Translations under genes and position numbers: made by a program
Notes under the pieces: model-generated
Told to the model about the DNA's origin: nothing
The model's database searches: none
Seen by the model: the letters and a program-made list of their open reading frames with translations, nothing else
NCBI GenBank assembly: GCA_937988885.1
Contig: CALKHR010000074.1
Coordinates: 1 to 34,070 of the forward strand
DNA from: an uncultured Roseiflexaceae bacterium
Lineage (GTDB): Bacteria; Chloroflexota; Chloroflexia; Chloroflexales; Roseiflexaceae
Direction: 5' to 3'
DNA length: 34,070 nt
Shown here: piece after piece, positions 16,959-24,583 of the stretch
Numbering within the stretch: position 1 is the first letter of the stretch
How the letters are laid out: each line of letters starts with the position of its first letter

Positions 16959-17507
16959 TTAATTGAGTGCGGCGGCCTTCGCCTGCACATGTCCGTTACC
17001 GTTCTCCGTGGACTCGGTGGGCGCTTGATGGGTATGCGCGCCTCGCACCATTGCGATCCGTCCCGTCCGCATCATTTCTTTGATACCAAACGGCCGGACA
17101 ACCTCAACAAAGTTTTCGACCTTCGCTGGTGTACCCGTCATTTCGAGCACCATCGTGTTGTAACCAACATCGACGATTTTAGCATCAAACACGGTCGCCA
17201 ATGCGACAACTTCGGGACGAGTTTGCGATGGAGCGTGAATTTTCACCAACACCATCTCTCGCTCGACGGTCGGGTCATCGGTCACGTCGCTCACTTTCAA
17301 CACCTCGATCAGGCGATAGAGCTGCTTCGTGACCTGTTCAACATCTTCCGATTCAACCACCAGCGTCATGCGGCTCACGCCGGGGGTTTCGCTGTGGCCA
17401 ACTGCCAAACTCTCGATATTAAAGCCGCGGCGGCGGAACAGACTGACCGCACGGTTCAGCACACCGGGGCGATCCTGCATCAGAGCGACGATCGTATGTT
17501 TTTTCAA
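16959..17507 (-). CDS. ilvN: Acetolactate synthase small (regulatory) subunit
   Basis: IlvN binds valine or related effectors through an N-terminal ACT domain and controls the IlvB catalytic subunit. The 182-residue product opens with KKHTIVALMQDRPGVLNR and continues with LFRRRGFNIESLAVGHSE, the classic small-subunit ACT signature. A second domain with REMVLVKI and VGYNTMVLEMTG follows. I place the start at the TTG at 17507, where homologues begin, because AAAAAGGAG lies seven bases upstream. The frame runs open to a GTG at 17600, but that extension is unlike the family. It follows ilvB by 102 bases. Confidence 0.93.
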   Translation of the reverse strand: MKKHTIVALMQDRPGVLNRAVSLFRRRGFNIESLAVGHSETPGVSRMTLVVESEDVEQVTKQLYRLIEVLKVSDVTDDPTVEREMVLVKIHAPSQTRPEVVALATVFDAKIVDVGYNTMVLEMTGTPAKVENFVEVVRPFGIKEMMRTGRIAMVRGAHTHQAPTESTENGNGHVQAKAAALN

Positions 17508-17609
17508 GGAGGCACTCCTTTTTATGGCTTGATGAGCTTTGCGTGCAACGCTTGGCGTGCGATGTTTCGCGTTGAGTCCAACCCGAAATCCAAAACTCAC
17601 ACGATAAAT

Positions 17610-19343
17610 TTACACCTGCGACGCGTCGGTGATGGTCTCGCCGATGCTCTTGCCCTGCGGCACCATCGGCCACACGTTCACCTCGCGCTCCACGCGGAAG
17701 TCGATCAACACGGGGCCGTCGGTGGCGTACGCCTCCTCGATAGCCGCATCGACATCCTCAGGCCGCTCGACGGTGATGCCCTTCCAGTAGTAGGCTTCTG
17801 CCAGCTTGGCGAAGTTCGGGCCACTCAGCGGCGTGCCGCTGTAGCGCTTGTTCTCGAACAACTCCTGCCACTGGCGCACCATACCCAAGTAGCCATTGTT
17901 GATGACGGCCACTTTGACGTTTTTGATGCCTTCCTGAATGATCGTCGCCATCTCCTGGTTTGTCATCTGGAAGCCACCATCGCCACAGATCGCCCACACC
18001 GTCTCGTTGGGGTGCGCGATCGCCACACCCAACGCCGCAGGAACCGCAAAGCCCATCGTGCCCGCGCCGCCGCTGGTGATGTGCGTACGAGGGCGGTACC
18101 AATCGAGCAACTGCGCGGCCCACATCTGATGCTGGCCCACGTCGGTCACCACACGGTAGTTGCCGCGCTCGTTGAGCGCGCGAGTCAAGCTGTTGTACAC
18201 CTCGGCGGGCGCCAGCATCACCGAATCGTCGCGCTTGAAGTACTGCTGCTTGGGCTGGTGCTGCTGCTGCATCGCGCGAATGTGCGCCAACCACTCGGTG
18301 GTATTGGCATGCAAGGTCGCCAACTCGTCGTCGCCGGGCAACTCGTCGAGCAGCGCCTGCAACACGTTGCGCGCATCACCCACGATCGGCACCGTCACCT
18401 TCACGTTCTTGCCGATCTCGCTCGGGTCGATATCGACGTGAATGATCTTGGCGTGCGGCGCGAAGGTGCTGACCTTACCCGTCACGCGGTCGTCGAAGCG
18501 ACCACCGATGTTGAACAATACATCGCACTCTTGGATGGCCTTGTTGACGTGCACCCAACCGTGCATGCCCGGCATACCCAAGCTCAGCTGATGATCCTCG
18601 GGGAACGAGCCGATGCCGTGCAGCGTGGTGATAACCGGGATATGCAGATCCTCGGCGAACTGGCGCAACTCCTCGTGAGCATTGGCCATAATCACGCCAT
18701 TGCCAGCCATAATGAGCGGCTTCTTGGCGTTCACCAACAGGCGGATGGCCTCGCGCAGTTGCTTGCGGTTGCCGTGGTAGGTCGGCTTATAGCCCGGCAA
18801 GTTGAGCTTCACATCCCAATTCGGCACCGTCTTGGCGATCATCGCATCCTTGGTGATATCGATCAGCACCGGGCCGGGGCGGCCTGTCGTGGCGATATGA
18901 ATAGCTTCCTTAAAGACGTAGGGCAGATCCTCAACATTCTTCACCAAGTAGTTGTGCTTGGTGATCGGCATCGTGATACCGACGATGTCAGTCTCCTGGA
19001 AGGCGTCCTTACCCAACAAGTGGCTGAACACCTGACCAGTGATCGCCAACAGCGGGGTGCTGTCCATCATCGCATCAGCGATCGGCGTGACCAAATTGGT
19101 GGTGCCGGGGCCGCTGGTGCCGATACACACGCCAATGCGACCGGTAGCGCGTGCGTAGCCTTCGGCAGCGTGGCCACCGCCTTGCTCATGACGACAGAGG
19201 ACATGGCGCAGCTTATCGCGATATTCCCACATCGCGTGGTAGAACGGCATGATCGCGCCGCCCGGGATGCCAAACATCACCTCGACACCCTCACGGATCA
19301 GCGCTTCACACATAATCTGAGCGCCAGTTCGTTGCTCGGACAT
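17610..19343 (-). CDS. ilvB: Acetolactate synthase large (catalytic) subunit
   Basis: IlvB is the ThDP- and FAD-dependent enzyme that makes acetolactate or acetohydroxybutyrate, the first shared valine/isoleucine step. The 577-residue protein has VMFGIPGGAIMPFY, the ThDP-activating glutamate E53 in RHEQGGGHAAEGYARATG (51-68), and the cofactor motif that starts ICGDGGFQM and ends INNGYLG. An FAD-region signature, IGGRFDDRVTGK, is also present, which supports anabolic rather than catabolic acetolactate synthase. The ATG at 19343 has AGGAG a few bases upstream; a longer frame to 19409 has no support. Two hairpins lie between it and ilvD. Confidence 0.97.
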   Translation of the reverse strand: MSEQRTGAQIMCEALIREGVEVMFGIPGGAIMPFYHAMWEYRDKLRHVLCRHEQGGGHAAEGYARATGRIGVCIGTSGPGTTNLVTPIADAMMDSTPLLAITGQVFSHLLGKDAFQETDIVGITMPITKHNYLVKNVEDLPYVFKEAIHIATTGRPGPVLIDITKDAMIAKTVPNWDVKLNLPGYKPTYHGNRKQLREAIRLLVNAKKPLIMAGNGVIMANAHEELRQFAEDLHIPVITTLHGIGSFPEDHQLSLGMPGMHGWVHVNKAIQECDVLFNIGGRFDDRVTGKVSTFAPHAKIIHVDIDPSEIGKNVKVTVPIVGDARNVLQALLDELPGDDELATLHANTTEWLAHIRAMQQQHQPKQQYFKRDDSVMLAPAEVYNSLTRALNERGNYRVVTDVGQHQMWAAQLLDWYRPRTHITSGGAGTMGFAVPAALGVAIAHPNETVWAICGDGGFQMTNQEMATIIQEGIKNVKVAVINNGYLGMVRQWQELFENKRYSGTPLSGPNFAKLAEAYYWKGITVERPEDVDAAIEEAYATDGPVLIDFRVEREVNVWPMVPQGKSIGETITDASQV

Positions 19344-19365
19344 AATCAAACTCCTATCAAGCCAG

Positions 19366-19423
19366 TTGAGTTCTGAGTTTTGAGTTGATGTTGCCGCACC
19401 GCAACGCAAAACTCAAAACTCAA
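19366..19423 (-). other. Long imperfect hairpin in the ilvB 5' leader
   Basis: A 17-base arm containing GAGTTCTGAGTTTTG (19366-19382) pairs with one containing CAAAACTCAAAACTCAA (19407-19423), interrupted by a single base pair that differs. An inner GTTGC/GCAAC extends the structure around a short loop. It ends 23 bases upstream of the ilvB ATG. The simple ACTCAAA unit suggests a repeat origin. Confidence 0.7.
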
Positions 19424-19469
19424 GCATTAAAATCAGCCAAGGCTGCGTCATTGCACGCTGGCGGGGCAT

Positions 19470-19508
19470 GGTTGGCGTATGATGCGGCGGTCGCCTCATA
19501 CGCCAACC
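19470..19508 (-). other. Perfect 13-bp hairpin after ilvD
   Basis: GGTTGGCGTATGA and TCATACGCCAACC pair perfectly around a 13-base loop, starting 13 bases past the ilvD stop. No U-tract follows on the minus strand. It could uncouple ilvD from ilvB expression by pausing, partial termination or mRNA processing. Confidence 0.75.
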
Positions 19509-19520
19509 CGAACGTTGTCC

Positions 19521-21224
19521 TTACTCCAACACCGCACCGTTGCTGGCGTTCGTCACCAATTTCACGTAGCGAGCCAACCAACCCCGTTGATACTTCGGAG
19601 CCGGAGGCGTCCACTCGGCACGTCGCCGCTCGAGTTCCTCATCGCTGAGCTCAACATCGAGCTTGCGAGCCGCCAAATCGATCACCACAATATCGCCATC
19701 GCGCAGCAGGCCGATCGGACCGCCCTCGGCGGCCTCGGGCGAGACGTGCCCGATGCACAAACCGCGGGTGCCGCCGCTGAAGCGGCCATCGGTGATCAGC
19801 GCCGTGGTGGCACTCAGTTCGGGCACACCCTTGACCATACCGGTCAGCGCCAGCATCTCGCGCATGCCGGGGCCACCGCGCGGACCTTCGTAGCGCACCA
19901 CAATCACATCGCCGGGCTTGATCTTGCCGTTGATCACCGCATTGGTGGCGGCATCCTCGCCATCGAACACGCGGGCCGGGCCGCGGAAGAACATCTCGTG
20001 CTGATCGACAGCGCCGACCTTGATGATGCTGCCCTCGGGCGCGAGGTTGCCGAACAACGCGCTCAACGCGCCGCGCTCGCTGTGCGGCTTGCTGATCGGG
20101 CGTATTGGCCACTCCTCAACCGGCGCATCACTCTCCATCATCTCGACATGCTGGAGATTCTCACCCAACGTCTTGCCCGTGACGGTCGGTACGTTCAGGT
20201 TCAGCACGCCAGGCTTCTTGGCGAGTTCAGCTAAGATCGCGGGCACACCACCAACGTTGTGGATATCCTGAATATGCCACTGGCGCGGGCCGTCCCACGC
20301 GGGCGAAACGCGAGCCAAATGCGGCGTGCGGTCCGACACCTCGTTGAAGCGGCTGAGCGGGTAATCCAAGCCCGTCTCGCGAGTGAGCGCCAACACGTGC
20401 AGCACCGTATTCGTCGAGCCACCCATCGCCACATCCAGCGCCATCGCGTTGTCGATCGCCTCGGCAGTCACGATATCGCGGAAGCGAATATTCTTTTTGA
20501 TCAACTCCATAATCTGGGTTGCGGCCTTGCGGGCGAGTTCGTGGCGTTCGGGTGAAACTGCGAGGAGAGTTCCGTTATAGGGGAGTGCGATACCGAGGGC
20601 TTCACAGAGGCAGTTCATCGAGTTTGCTGTAAACATACCGCTACAACTACCGCAAGTGGGACAACTGATCTGCTCCAGCTTCAGCAGTTGCTCGTCGGTT
20701 ATTTTCCCTGATGCACGTTTACCGACTGCCTCGAAGACCGTGATCAGGTCACTTTTATTACCCTGTTCATCCTCCCCCGCACGCATCGGACCACCCGAGA
20801 TGAAGATGGTTGGCACATTCACACGTGCGGCACCCATCAGCATACCGGGAGTGATTTTATCGCAGTTGGGGATACAGATCATCGCGTCGAAACAGTGCGA
20901 GGCGACCATCGTCTCGACAGCATCCGCGATCAACTCGCGCGAAGGCAGCGAATAGCGCATACCCTCGTGGCCCATCACAATGCCATCATCGACGCCGATG
21001 GTGTTGAACTCGAACGGAATGCCGCCAGCAGCGCGGACAGCTTCTTTGACGACCCGACCAAACTCCTGCAGATGAACGTGTCCAGGAATAATATCAACGT
21101 ACGAGTTACAGATCGCAATAAACGGCTTATCAAAATCAGATTCATCGCGGATCTGTCCGGTAGCGCGCAGCAGACTTCGGTGCGGTGCGCGCTCAAAACC
21201 ACGCTTGATCGTGTCGGAACGCAT
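19521..21224 (-). CDS. ilvD: Dihydroxy-acid dehydratase
   Basis: IlvD dehydrates the dihydroxy acids from IlvC to 2-oxoisovalerate and 3-methyl-2-oxovalerate. The 567-residue product shows Fe-S cysteines in CIPNCDK (C121) and CPTCGSCSG (C191, C194), the lysine after C121-D that is carbamylated in the family, and AMGGSTNTVLH. The C-terminal DGRFSGGTRGLCIGHVSPEA is also typical. Where [2Fe-2S] dehydratases have TPCN, it reads IPGH, as I recall for the E. coli enzyme, so an oxygen-labile [4Fe-4S] form is possible. AGGAG lies nine bases before the ATG. It is the first structural gene behind the attenuator-like leader. Confidence 0.97.
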   Translation of the reverse strand: MRSDTIKRGFERAPHRSLLRATGQIRDESDFDKPFIAICNSYVDIIPGHVHLQEFGRVVKEAVRAAGGIPFEFNTIGVDDGIVMGHEGMRYSLPSRELIADAVETMVASHCFDAMICIPNCDKITPGMLMGAARVNVPTIFISGGPMRAGEDEQGNKSDLITVFEAVGKRASGKITDEQLLKLEQISCPTCGSCSGMFTANSMNCLCEALGIALPYNGTLLAVSPERHELARKAATQIMELIKKNIRFRDIVTAEAIDNAMALDVAMGGSTNTVLHVLALTRETGLDYPLSRFNEVSDRTPHLARVSPAWDGPRQWHIQDIHNVGGVPAILAELAKKPGVLNLNVPTVTGKTLGENLQHVEMMESDAPVEEWPIRPISKPHSERGALSALFGNLAPEGSIIKVGAVDQHEMFFRGPARVFDGEDAATNAVINGKIKPGDVIVVRYEGPRGGPGMREMLALTGMVKGVPELSATTALITDGRFSGGTRGLCIGHVSPEAAEGGPIGLLRDGDIVVIDLAARKLDVELSDEELERRRAEWTPPAPKYQRGWLARYVKLVTNASNGAVLE

Positions 21225-21382
21225 AACAAAGCTCTCCTATCGAGGCGACACTTCTCGCCTCAGGGTGTTCGGTGGGCATACGCCCTGCGAAAGAGCAACA
21301 ATGCTCAGGATTGTGGAAACAGCCGACGGTGGCGGTTGGGCCGGGGAGCTACGACAGTGTAGTCCTGATTTTGTGCAACTTT

Positions 21383-21412
21383 AAGGCCCCTCCCAGTCTT
21401 GGGAGGGGCCTT
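21383..21412 (-). terminator. Attenuator terminator hairpin (segments 3:4)
   Basis: On the minus strand AAGGCCCCTCCCA pairs perfectly with TGGGAGGGGCCTT around a four-base loop, a 13-bp GC-rich stem. It lies 45 bases after the leader-ORF stop and 158 bases before ilvD. Only two Us follow the stem before AAAG, so intrinsic termination is not certain. The competing pairing of its 5' arm with 21445-21453 is the main reason to call it an attenuator. Confidence 0.75.
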
Positions 21413-21509
21413 GCTTCCTGCTCGCTCTACTTACTAAGCTTTCGCCTCCCAAGCCATTATATGCCCTTGATAATAATCAGGGCTACAAGAACGAGGCTAA
21501 GGAGGAGGC
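21398..21509 (-). promoter_or_regulatory. Antiterminator and anti-antiterminator segments
   Basis: CTTGGGAGG (21445-21453, segment 2), two bases after the leader stop codon, is an exact 9-base complement of CCTCCCAAG (21398-21406, segment 3), which is the 5' arm and loop edge of the terminator. GCCTCC (21504-21509, segment 1), made of the first Leu codons of the leader ORF, is complementary to GGAGGC (21444-21449) within segment 2. Pairings 2:3 and 3:4 are mutually exclusive. A ribosome stalled on the Leu/Val/Ile codons would cover segment 1 and favour 2:3. One at the stop codon would cover segment 2 and favour 3:4. Confidence 0.75.
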
Positions 21510-21534
21510 TGCTGCTGTAAGTACGAGTGTTCAT
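21457..21534 (-). CDS. Branched-chain-rich leader peptide
   Basis: This 25-codon ORF runs from the ATG at 21534 to a TAA at 21457-21459. Residues 10-22 read LLLSLVLVALIII, and overall 12 of 25 residues are Leu, Val or Ile. It begins about 31 bases after a predicted transcription start and ends two bases before the antiterminator segment. That composition and placement match leader peptides of amino-acid-biosynthetic attenuators such as ilvL and ivbL of enterobacteria. Its role would be to sense charged tRNA for Leu, Val and Ile; the peptide itself need have no function. There is no clear Shine-Dalgarno sequence, which is the weakest point. Confidence 0.8.
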   Translation of the reverse strand: MNTRTYSSSLLLSLVLVALIIIKGI

Positions 21535-21571
21535 TTTATTTGTACATTCACGAATAATTTCAACTGCGGTG

Positions 21572-21601
21572 AGTATACCGCACTATTGGCATAACTGTCA
21601 A
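21572..21601 (-). promoter_or_regulatory. Near-consensus sigma-A promoter of the ilvD cluster
   Basis: On the minus strand a consensus -35 TTGACA (21596-21601) is followed after 18 bases by a -10 TATACT (21572-21577). The predicted start is near A21565, about 31 bases before the leader ATG and 341 bases before ilvD. This is the only strong promoter I see for the minus-strand cluster. The rest of the gap to the next plus-strand gene (21602-21899) contains a short CTATC/GATAG hairpin and no assignable gene or clear plus-strand promoter. Confidence 0.75.
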
Positions 21602-21899
21602 GGCAGAAAATCAAGAAAACCCGTACAGTTCACGTTCCCACTTCACACCATTGTGGCAACAACCGCAGAACGACCAGCACTCGTAGAGCGAAGCCCAAGC
21701 TATCCAAAGATAGGCCCCCTAGCATAATACAAAAACATCTCACCATGCTATAGTGGCACGACCTCTTAGCATCACAATCAGCAAAACGCATCCTCACCGC
21801 AACCGTAAAGCGGGAACGGGCGCAGGCATATAACCTTCTTCAATTGGCGGACCTGATGCTAGAGTCACGTGGATCGTACATCAAAGAAAGAGGAGAACT

Positions 21900-22319
21900 A
21901 TGAGCACAGCAGCCAACAAAGCACTTGTGTATCGTATGCTCAAAGAGATGAATGACCACAACAATCGAGACATCATCGATGAATTGATCAGCGAGGACTT
22001 TATCGAGCATGAGCCGCCACCCGAAGGCATCCCGCCGAATCGCGAAGGCACCAAGCAGACCTTCGATATCTACCACAGCGCCTTTGCCAACATTCAAACG
22101 ACCTTCAACCTCATGATCGCTGAGGATGATAAGGTTGCAGTGTTTATGTCAATTAGAGCGAAGCACGTTGGCCCGTTCGGCGATATTCCCCCCACCAACG
22201 ACTGGGTCGAGACGCAGGTATTCGATATCTTCCGAGTGGCCGATGGCAAAGTTTGCGAACACTGGGGCCTCACCGATCACCTCACGCTGCTCAAACAATT
22301 CGGCGTACTGCAGATGTAG
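21900..22319 (+). CDS. SnoaL-like (ester cyclase/NTF2-fold) protein
   Basis: The 139-residue product has the length and pattern of the SnoaL-like group, small alpha+beta cone-fold proteins that include polyketide cyclases and many hypothetical enzymes. Typical features are the N-terminal helix, LISEDFIEHEPPPEG, HSAFANIQTTFNLMIAEDDKV, and an end with FDIFRVADGKVCEHWG and DHLTLLKQFGVLQ. Catalysis and substrate are unknown; the fold also occurs in proteins without enzyme activity. The ATG has GAGGAG a few bases upstream. It is transcribed away from ilvD, and the next gene converges on it. Confidence 0.8.
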   Translation: MSTAANKALVYRMLKEMNDHNNRDIIDELISEDFIEHEPPPEGIPPNREGTKQTFDIYHSAFANIQTTFNLMIAEDDKVAVFMSIRAKHVGPFGDIPPTNDWVETQVFDIFRVADGKVCEHWGLTDHLTLLKQFGVLQM

Positions 22320-22332
22320 TCCACACAATCGC

Positions 22333-22373
22333 ATGTGGTGTCAAGCGCTACACCCAATGCCACGACACCACAT
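22333..22373. terminator. Inverted repeat between two convergent genes
   Basis: ATGTGGTGTC (22333-22342) and GACACCACAT (22364-22373) form a perfect 10-bp stem with a 21-base loop, between the stops of the SnoaL-like gene and the convergent methyltransferase. There is no U-run on either side, so a bidirectional terminator is likely from context only. Confidence 0.45.
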
Positions 22374-22414
22374 CATCTTGTCGCCGAACACGCACTATTC
22401 GACCGGACTGATCA

Positions 22415-23236
22415 TCACCGACGAATGGACTTGGTGGCGGAGCCAACCAGGTTCAAAATGATCACCGTGCTGTTGGGCAATTCGTGTTGCCAAGTGTATG
22501 GATCGAGGTAATGCTCAAAGCGCGTGTAGACCTCTGGTGCAAGCGCGGGCCGCACGAACTCCGCGATCTCGCTAAGATAGAGCGTCAAGTATCGGATCTC
22601 CAACTCGCTGAACGGAGCGTGGCGCACGATCGTATAGGGGCGCACCTGACACTCGAGCAGATTCGCCGCGGCAAAGACGCTTCGCAGCTCCCGCCCGATG
22701 TAGTAGGGTAACGTACTGGTGGAGTTTTGGTTGAAGATTTGAAGTTGAGCGGTGCGCACGGCTAATTCCATCTCGGCGGGCCAGGGCAGCAACATTTGAT
22801 GGGCCACATCATTCTCGAAAACAGCGACCGTGCCGCCGGGACGCGTCACACGCTCCAGCTCCTGAAGCGCTCGAATGGGATCGGGCAAGCTCTGCATGCT
22901 CTGGGCACACCACGCGACATCGAAGGTGTTGTTATCGAACGGCAGCGCTTCGGATGAGCCACAGTGAAACGAGACATTCCGTAGAGCGTTCTGTGTGCGG
23001 GCGAGCTTGAGATAATCGTGGCAGATATCAACCGCATAGACGCGCCCCGTCGATCCGACGCGCTCGGCGAGCCATGTGGTATAACTCGCCGCACCGCTGG
23101 CCAGATCGAGCACACGATCACCACGATGCAGAGGCACATCGGCGATCATCGCCTGGAGCTCAGGGGCGAAGGCCTGATGAAAGGCGGTAAGCATCGGTGC
23201 ATACGATGGGATGGCAGGTATTTCTTCAACAATCAT
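22415..23236 (-). CDS. Class I SAM-dependent methyltransferase
   Basis: The 273-residue product has RVLDLASGAASYTTWLAERV (41-60) as a motif I variant, VYAVDICHDYLKLA for ribose binding, and CGSSEALPFDNNTFDVAW with CAQSMQSLPDP after it. ERVTRPGGTVAVFEND completes the series. This is the Methyltransf_11 pattern; the substrate is unknown. I chose the ATG at 23236, with GGGAG about eight bases upstream, over an in-frame start at 23257. It is convergent with the SnoaL-like gene and divergent from the fructokinase gene, and is the seventh methyltransferase-like protein in the window. Confidence 0.82.
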   Translation of the reverse strand: MIVEEIPAIPSYAPMLTAFHQAFAPELQAMIADVPLHRGDRVLDLASGAASYTTWLAERVGSTGRVYAVDICHDYLKLARTQNALRNVSFHCGSSEALPFDNNTFDVAWCAQSMQSLPDPIRALQELERVTRPGGTVAVFENDVAHQMLLPWPAEMELAVRTAQLQIFNQNSTSTLPYYIGRELRSVFAAANLLECQVRPYTIVRHAPFSELEIRYLTLYLSEIAEFVRPALAPEVYTRFEHYLDPYTWQHELPNSTVIILNLVGSATKSIRR

Positions 23237-23333
23237 GAGGCGTCTCCCTTTACACATTCAGTGAGAGCGAAACGAGCGCCTGCCTCTGTAGCACATTATG
23301 TACCAACTTTTGGCTTTCTCAGGGGACTGTTGC

Positions 23334-23362
23334 TTGACATGCTGTTGGCACCTGTGTAGAAT
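23334..23362 (+). promoter_or_regulatory. Strong promoter upstream of the ROK kinase
   Basis: A consensus -35 TTGACA (23334-23339) is followed after 17 bases by the -10 TAGAAT (23357-23362). Transcription would start near 23369, leaving a 190-base leader before the kinase. Confidence 0.7.
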
Positions 23363-23411
23363 GGGTCGACAGCCTCTTCTGATCTATCCACATTTATGCT
23401 CACAATTGACG

Positions 23412-23445
23412 CCACACTGTTTTGGTTCCGTAACACAGTTTGTGG
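23412..23445 (+). other. Hairpin or dyad in the ROK kinase leader
   Basis: CCACA plus CTGT pair with ACAG plus TGTGG, with a two-base bulge and a 14-base loop, within the 190-base leader between the promoter and the kinase start. It may be an operator for a local regulator or a leader RNA structure; no known riboswitch class is recognisable. Confidence 0.45.
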
Positions 23446-23558
23446 CTCTCATATAGTGCATTGTCTTAAATTATTGTTCGTATTGCTCAATGTAGGTTGA
23501 AGCTTGGATAGACCTAGCAATGCGTTATAAATTGCTGGGATGGAGTAAAAAAAGAACC

Positions 23559-24446
23559 ATGGCGCTCTATGGAGGCATCGAGGCAGGTGGCACTAAGTGG
23601 GTTTGTGCAGTAGGAACAGAACCTGGCACCTTGCAAGCAGAGACAACTTTCCCGACTACAACGCCTGAGGAAACGTTAGGCAAGGCGATTGCATTCTTTC
23701 GCGCACAGGGGAAACTGGCTGCGGTAGGCGTAGGATCGTTTGGTCCTGTTGATGTGCATCCTCATTCACCCACTTGGGGCTATATCACTACAACGCCGAA
23801 GCCAGGCTGGCAACATACCAATGTTGGCCAGGCGCTCCGCGAAGCGTTGGATGTCCCGATTGGCTTCGATACCGATGTGAACGCTGCTGCGCTTGGTGAG
23901 CATCGCTGGGGTGCCGCACAAACCCTAGATACCTTTATTTATTTGACGATCGGCACGGGCATCGGCGGCGGGGCCATGGTGAATGGACGCCTGCTCCACG
24001 GGTTGATCCACCCAGAGATGGGTCATATGCTGATCCCGCACGATCTTGAGCGTGACCCGTTCCCGGGAGTGTGCCCGTACCACGGCGATTGCTGGGAGGG
24101 GTTGGCGGCTGGTCCGGCGTTGGAGGCACGCTGGAAGCAGCGTGGCGAGACGTTCGAGCCGGATCATCCTGCGTGGCCCCTGGAGGCGCATTACCTGGCG
24201 CTGGCACTGGTGAACTTAATCGTCATCCTATCGCCGCAGCGGATCATTATGGGCGGTGGTGTGGCGAATCAGTTGCACTTGTTCCCGCTGGTGCGCCGCG
24301 AGGTGGCCGATCTGTTGGCGGGATACGTTCAGGCGCCTGCGATCACCGAATCGCTCGATGCCTATATCGTGCCGCCGGGACTGGGGCGGTACGCGGGCGT
24401 GGCGGGCGCGCTGGTGCTAGCGCAGCAGGCGGTTGGTGCGTTGTAA
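23559..24446 (+). CDS. ROK-family fructokinase
   Basis: This 295-residue sugar kinase phosphorylates a hexose with ATP in the cytoplasm. It opens with LYGGIEAGGTKWVCAVG, the ROK phosphate-1 motif, and contains IGTGIGGGAM for ATP binding. HPEMGHMLIPHD is followed by the zinc motif CPYHGDC and EGLAAGPALEARW, as in ScrK/YdhR-type fructokinases. I chose the ATG at 23559 because homologues begin there. A GGAG lies rather far upstream, and an in-frame ATG at 23520 is the alternative. It has its own promoter and a strong terminator, so it is transcribed alone, just before a sugar-acid block. Confidence 0.9.
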   Translation: MALYGGIEAGGTKWVCAVGTEPGTLQAETTFPTTTPEETLGKAIAFFRAQGKLAAVGVGSFGPVDVHPHSPTWGYITTTPKPGWQHTNVGQALREALDVPIGFDTDVNAAALGEHRWGAAQTLDTFIYLTIGTGIGGGAMVNGRLLHGLIHPEMGHMLIPHDLERDPFPGVCPYHGDCWEGLAAGPALEARWKQRGETFEPDHPAWPLEAHYLALALVNLIVILSPQRIIMGGGVANQLHLFPLVRREVADLLAGYVQAPAITESLDAYIVPPGLGRYAGVAGALVLAQQAVGAL

Positions 24447-24474
24447 GTTGCTTCGGGTGTGCTCTGATGATACC

Positions 24475-24513
24475 GTCGGGTGCTCTGCCGTTTGGCAGAT
24501 ACCCGACTTTTTT
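24475..24513 (+). terminator. Intrinsic terminator after the ROK kinase
   Basis: GTCGGGT pairs with ACCCGAC, an inner CTGCC/GGCAG extends the stem, and six Ts follow directly. It is a textbook intrinsic terminator and lies 28 bases past the kinase stop. Confidence 0.93.
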
Positions 24514-24583
24514 ATGCGCACAAACCGCAATCAGAGCGCGACGGTTCGCATTAGCCTACAGATTTAGCAAAAAGATAGGCTAC

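Noticed and set aside
16989..19376. 795-codon plus-strand ORF opposite ilvB and ilvN
   Set aside because: It is an antisense shadow caused by GC-rich codon use in ilvB and ilvN; its His-, Arg- and Val-rich composition is typical of such shadows.
12071..21383. T-box riboswitch in the branched-chain leaders
   Set aside because: I found no T-box core (AGGGTGGNACCGCG-like) on the minus strand in the gaps I read.
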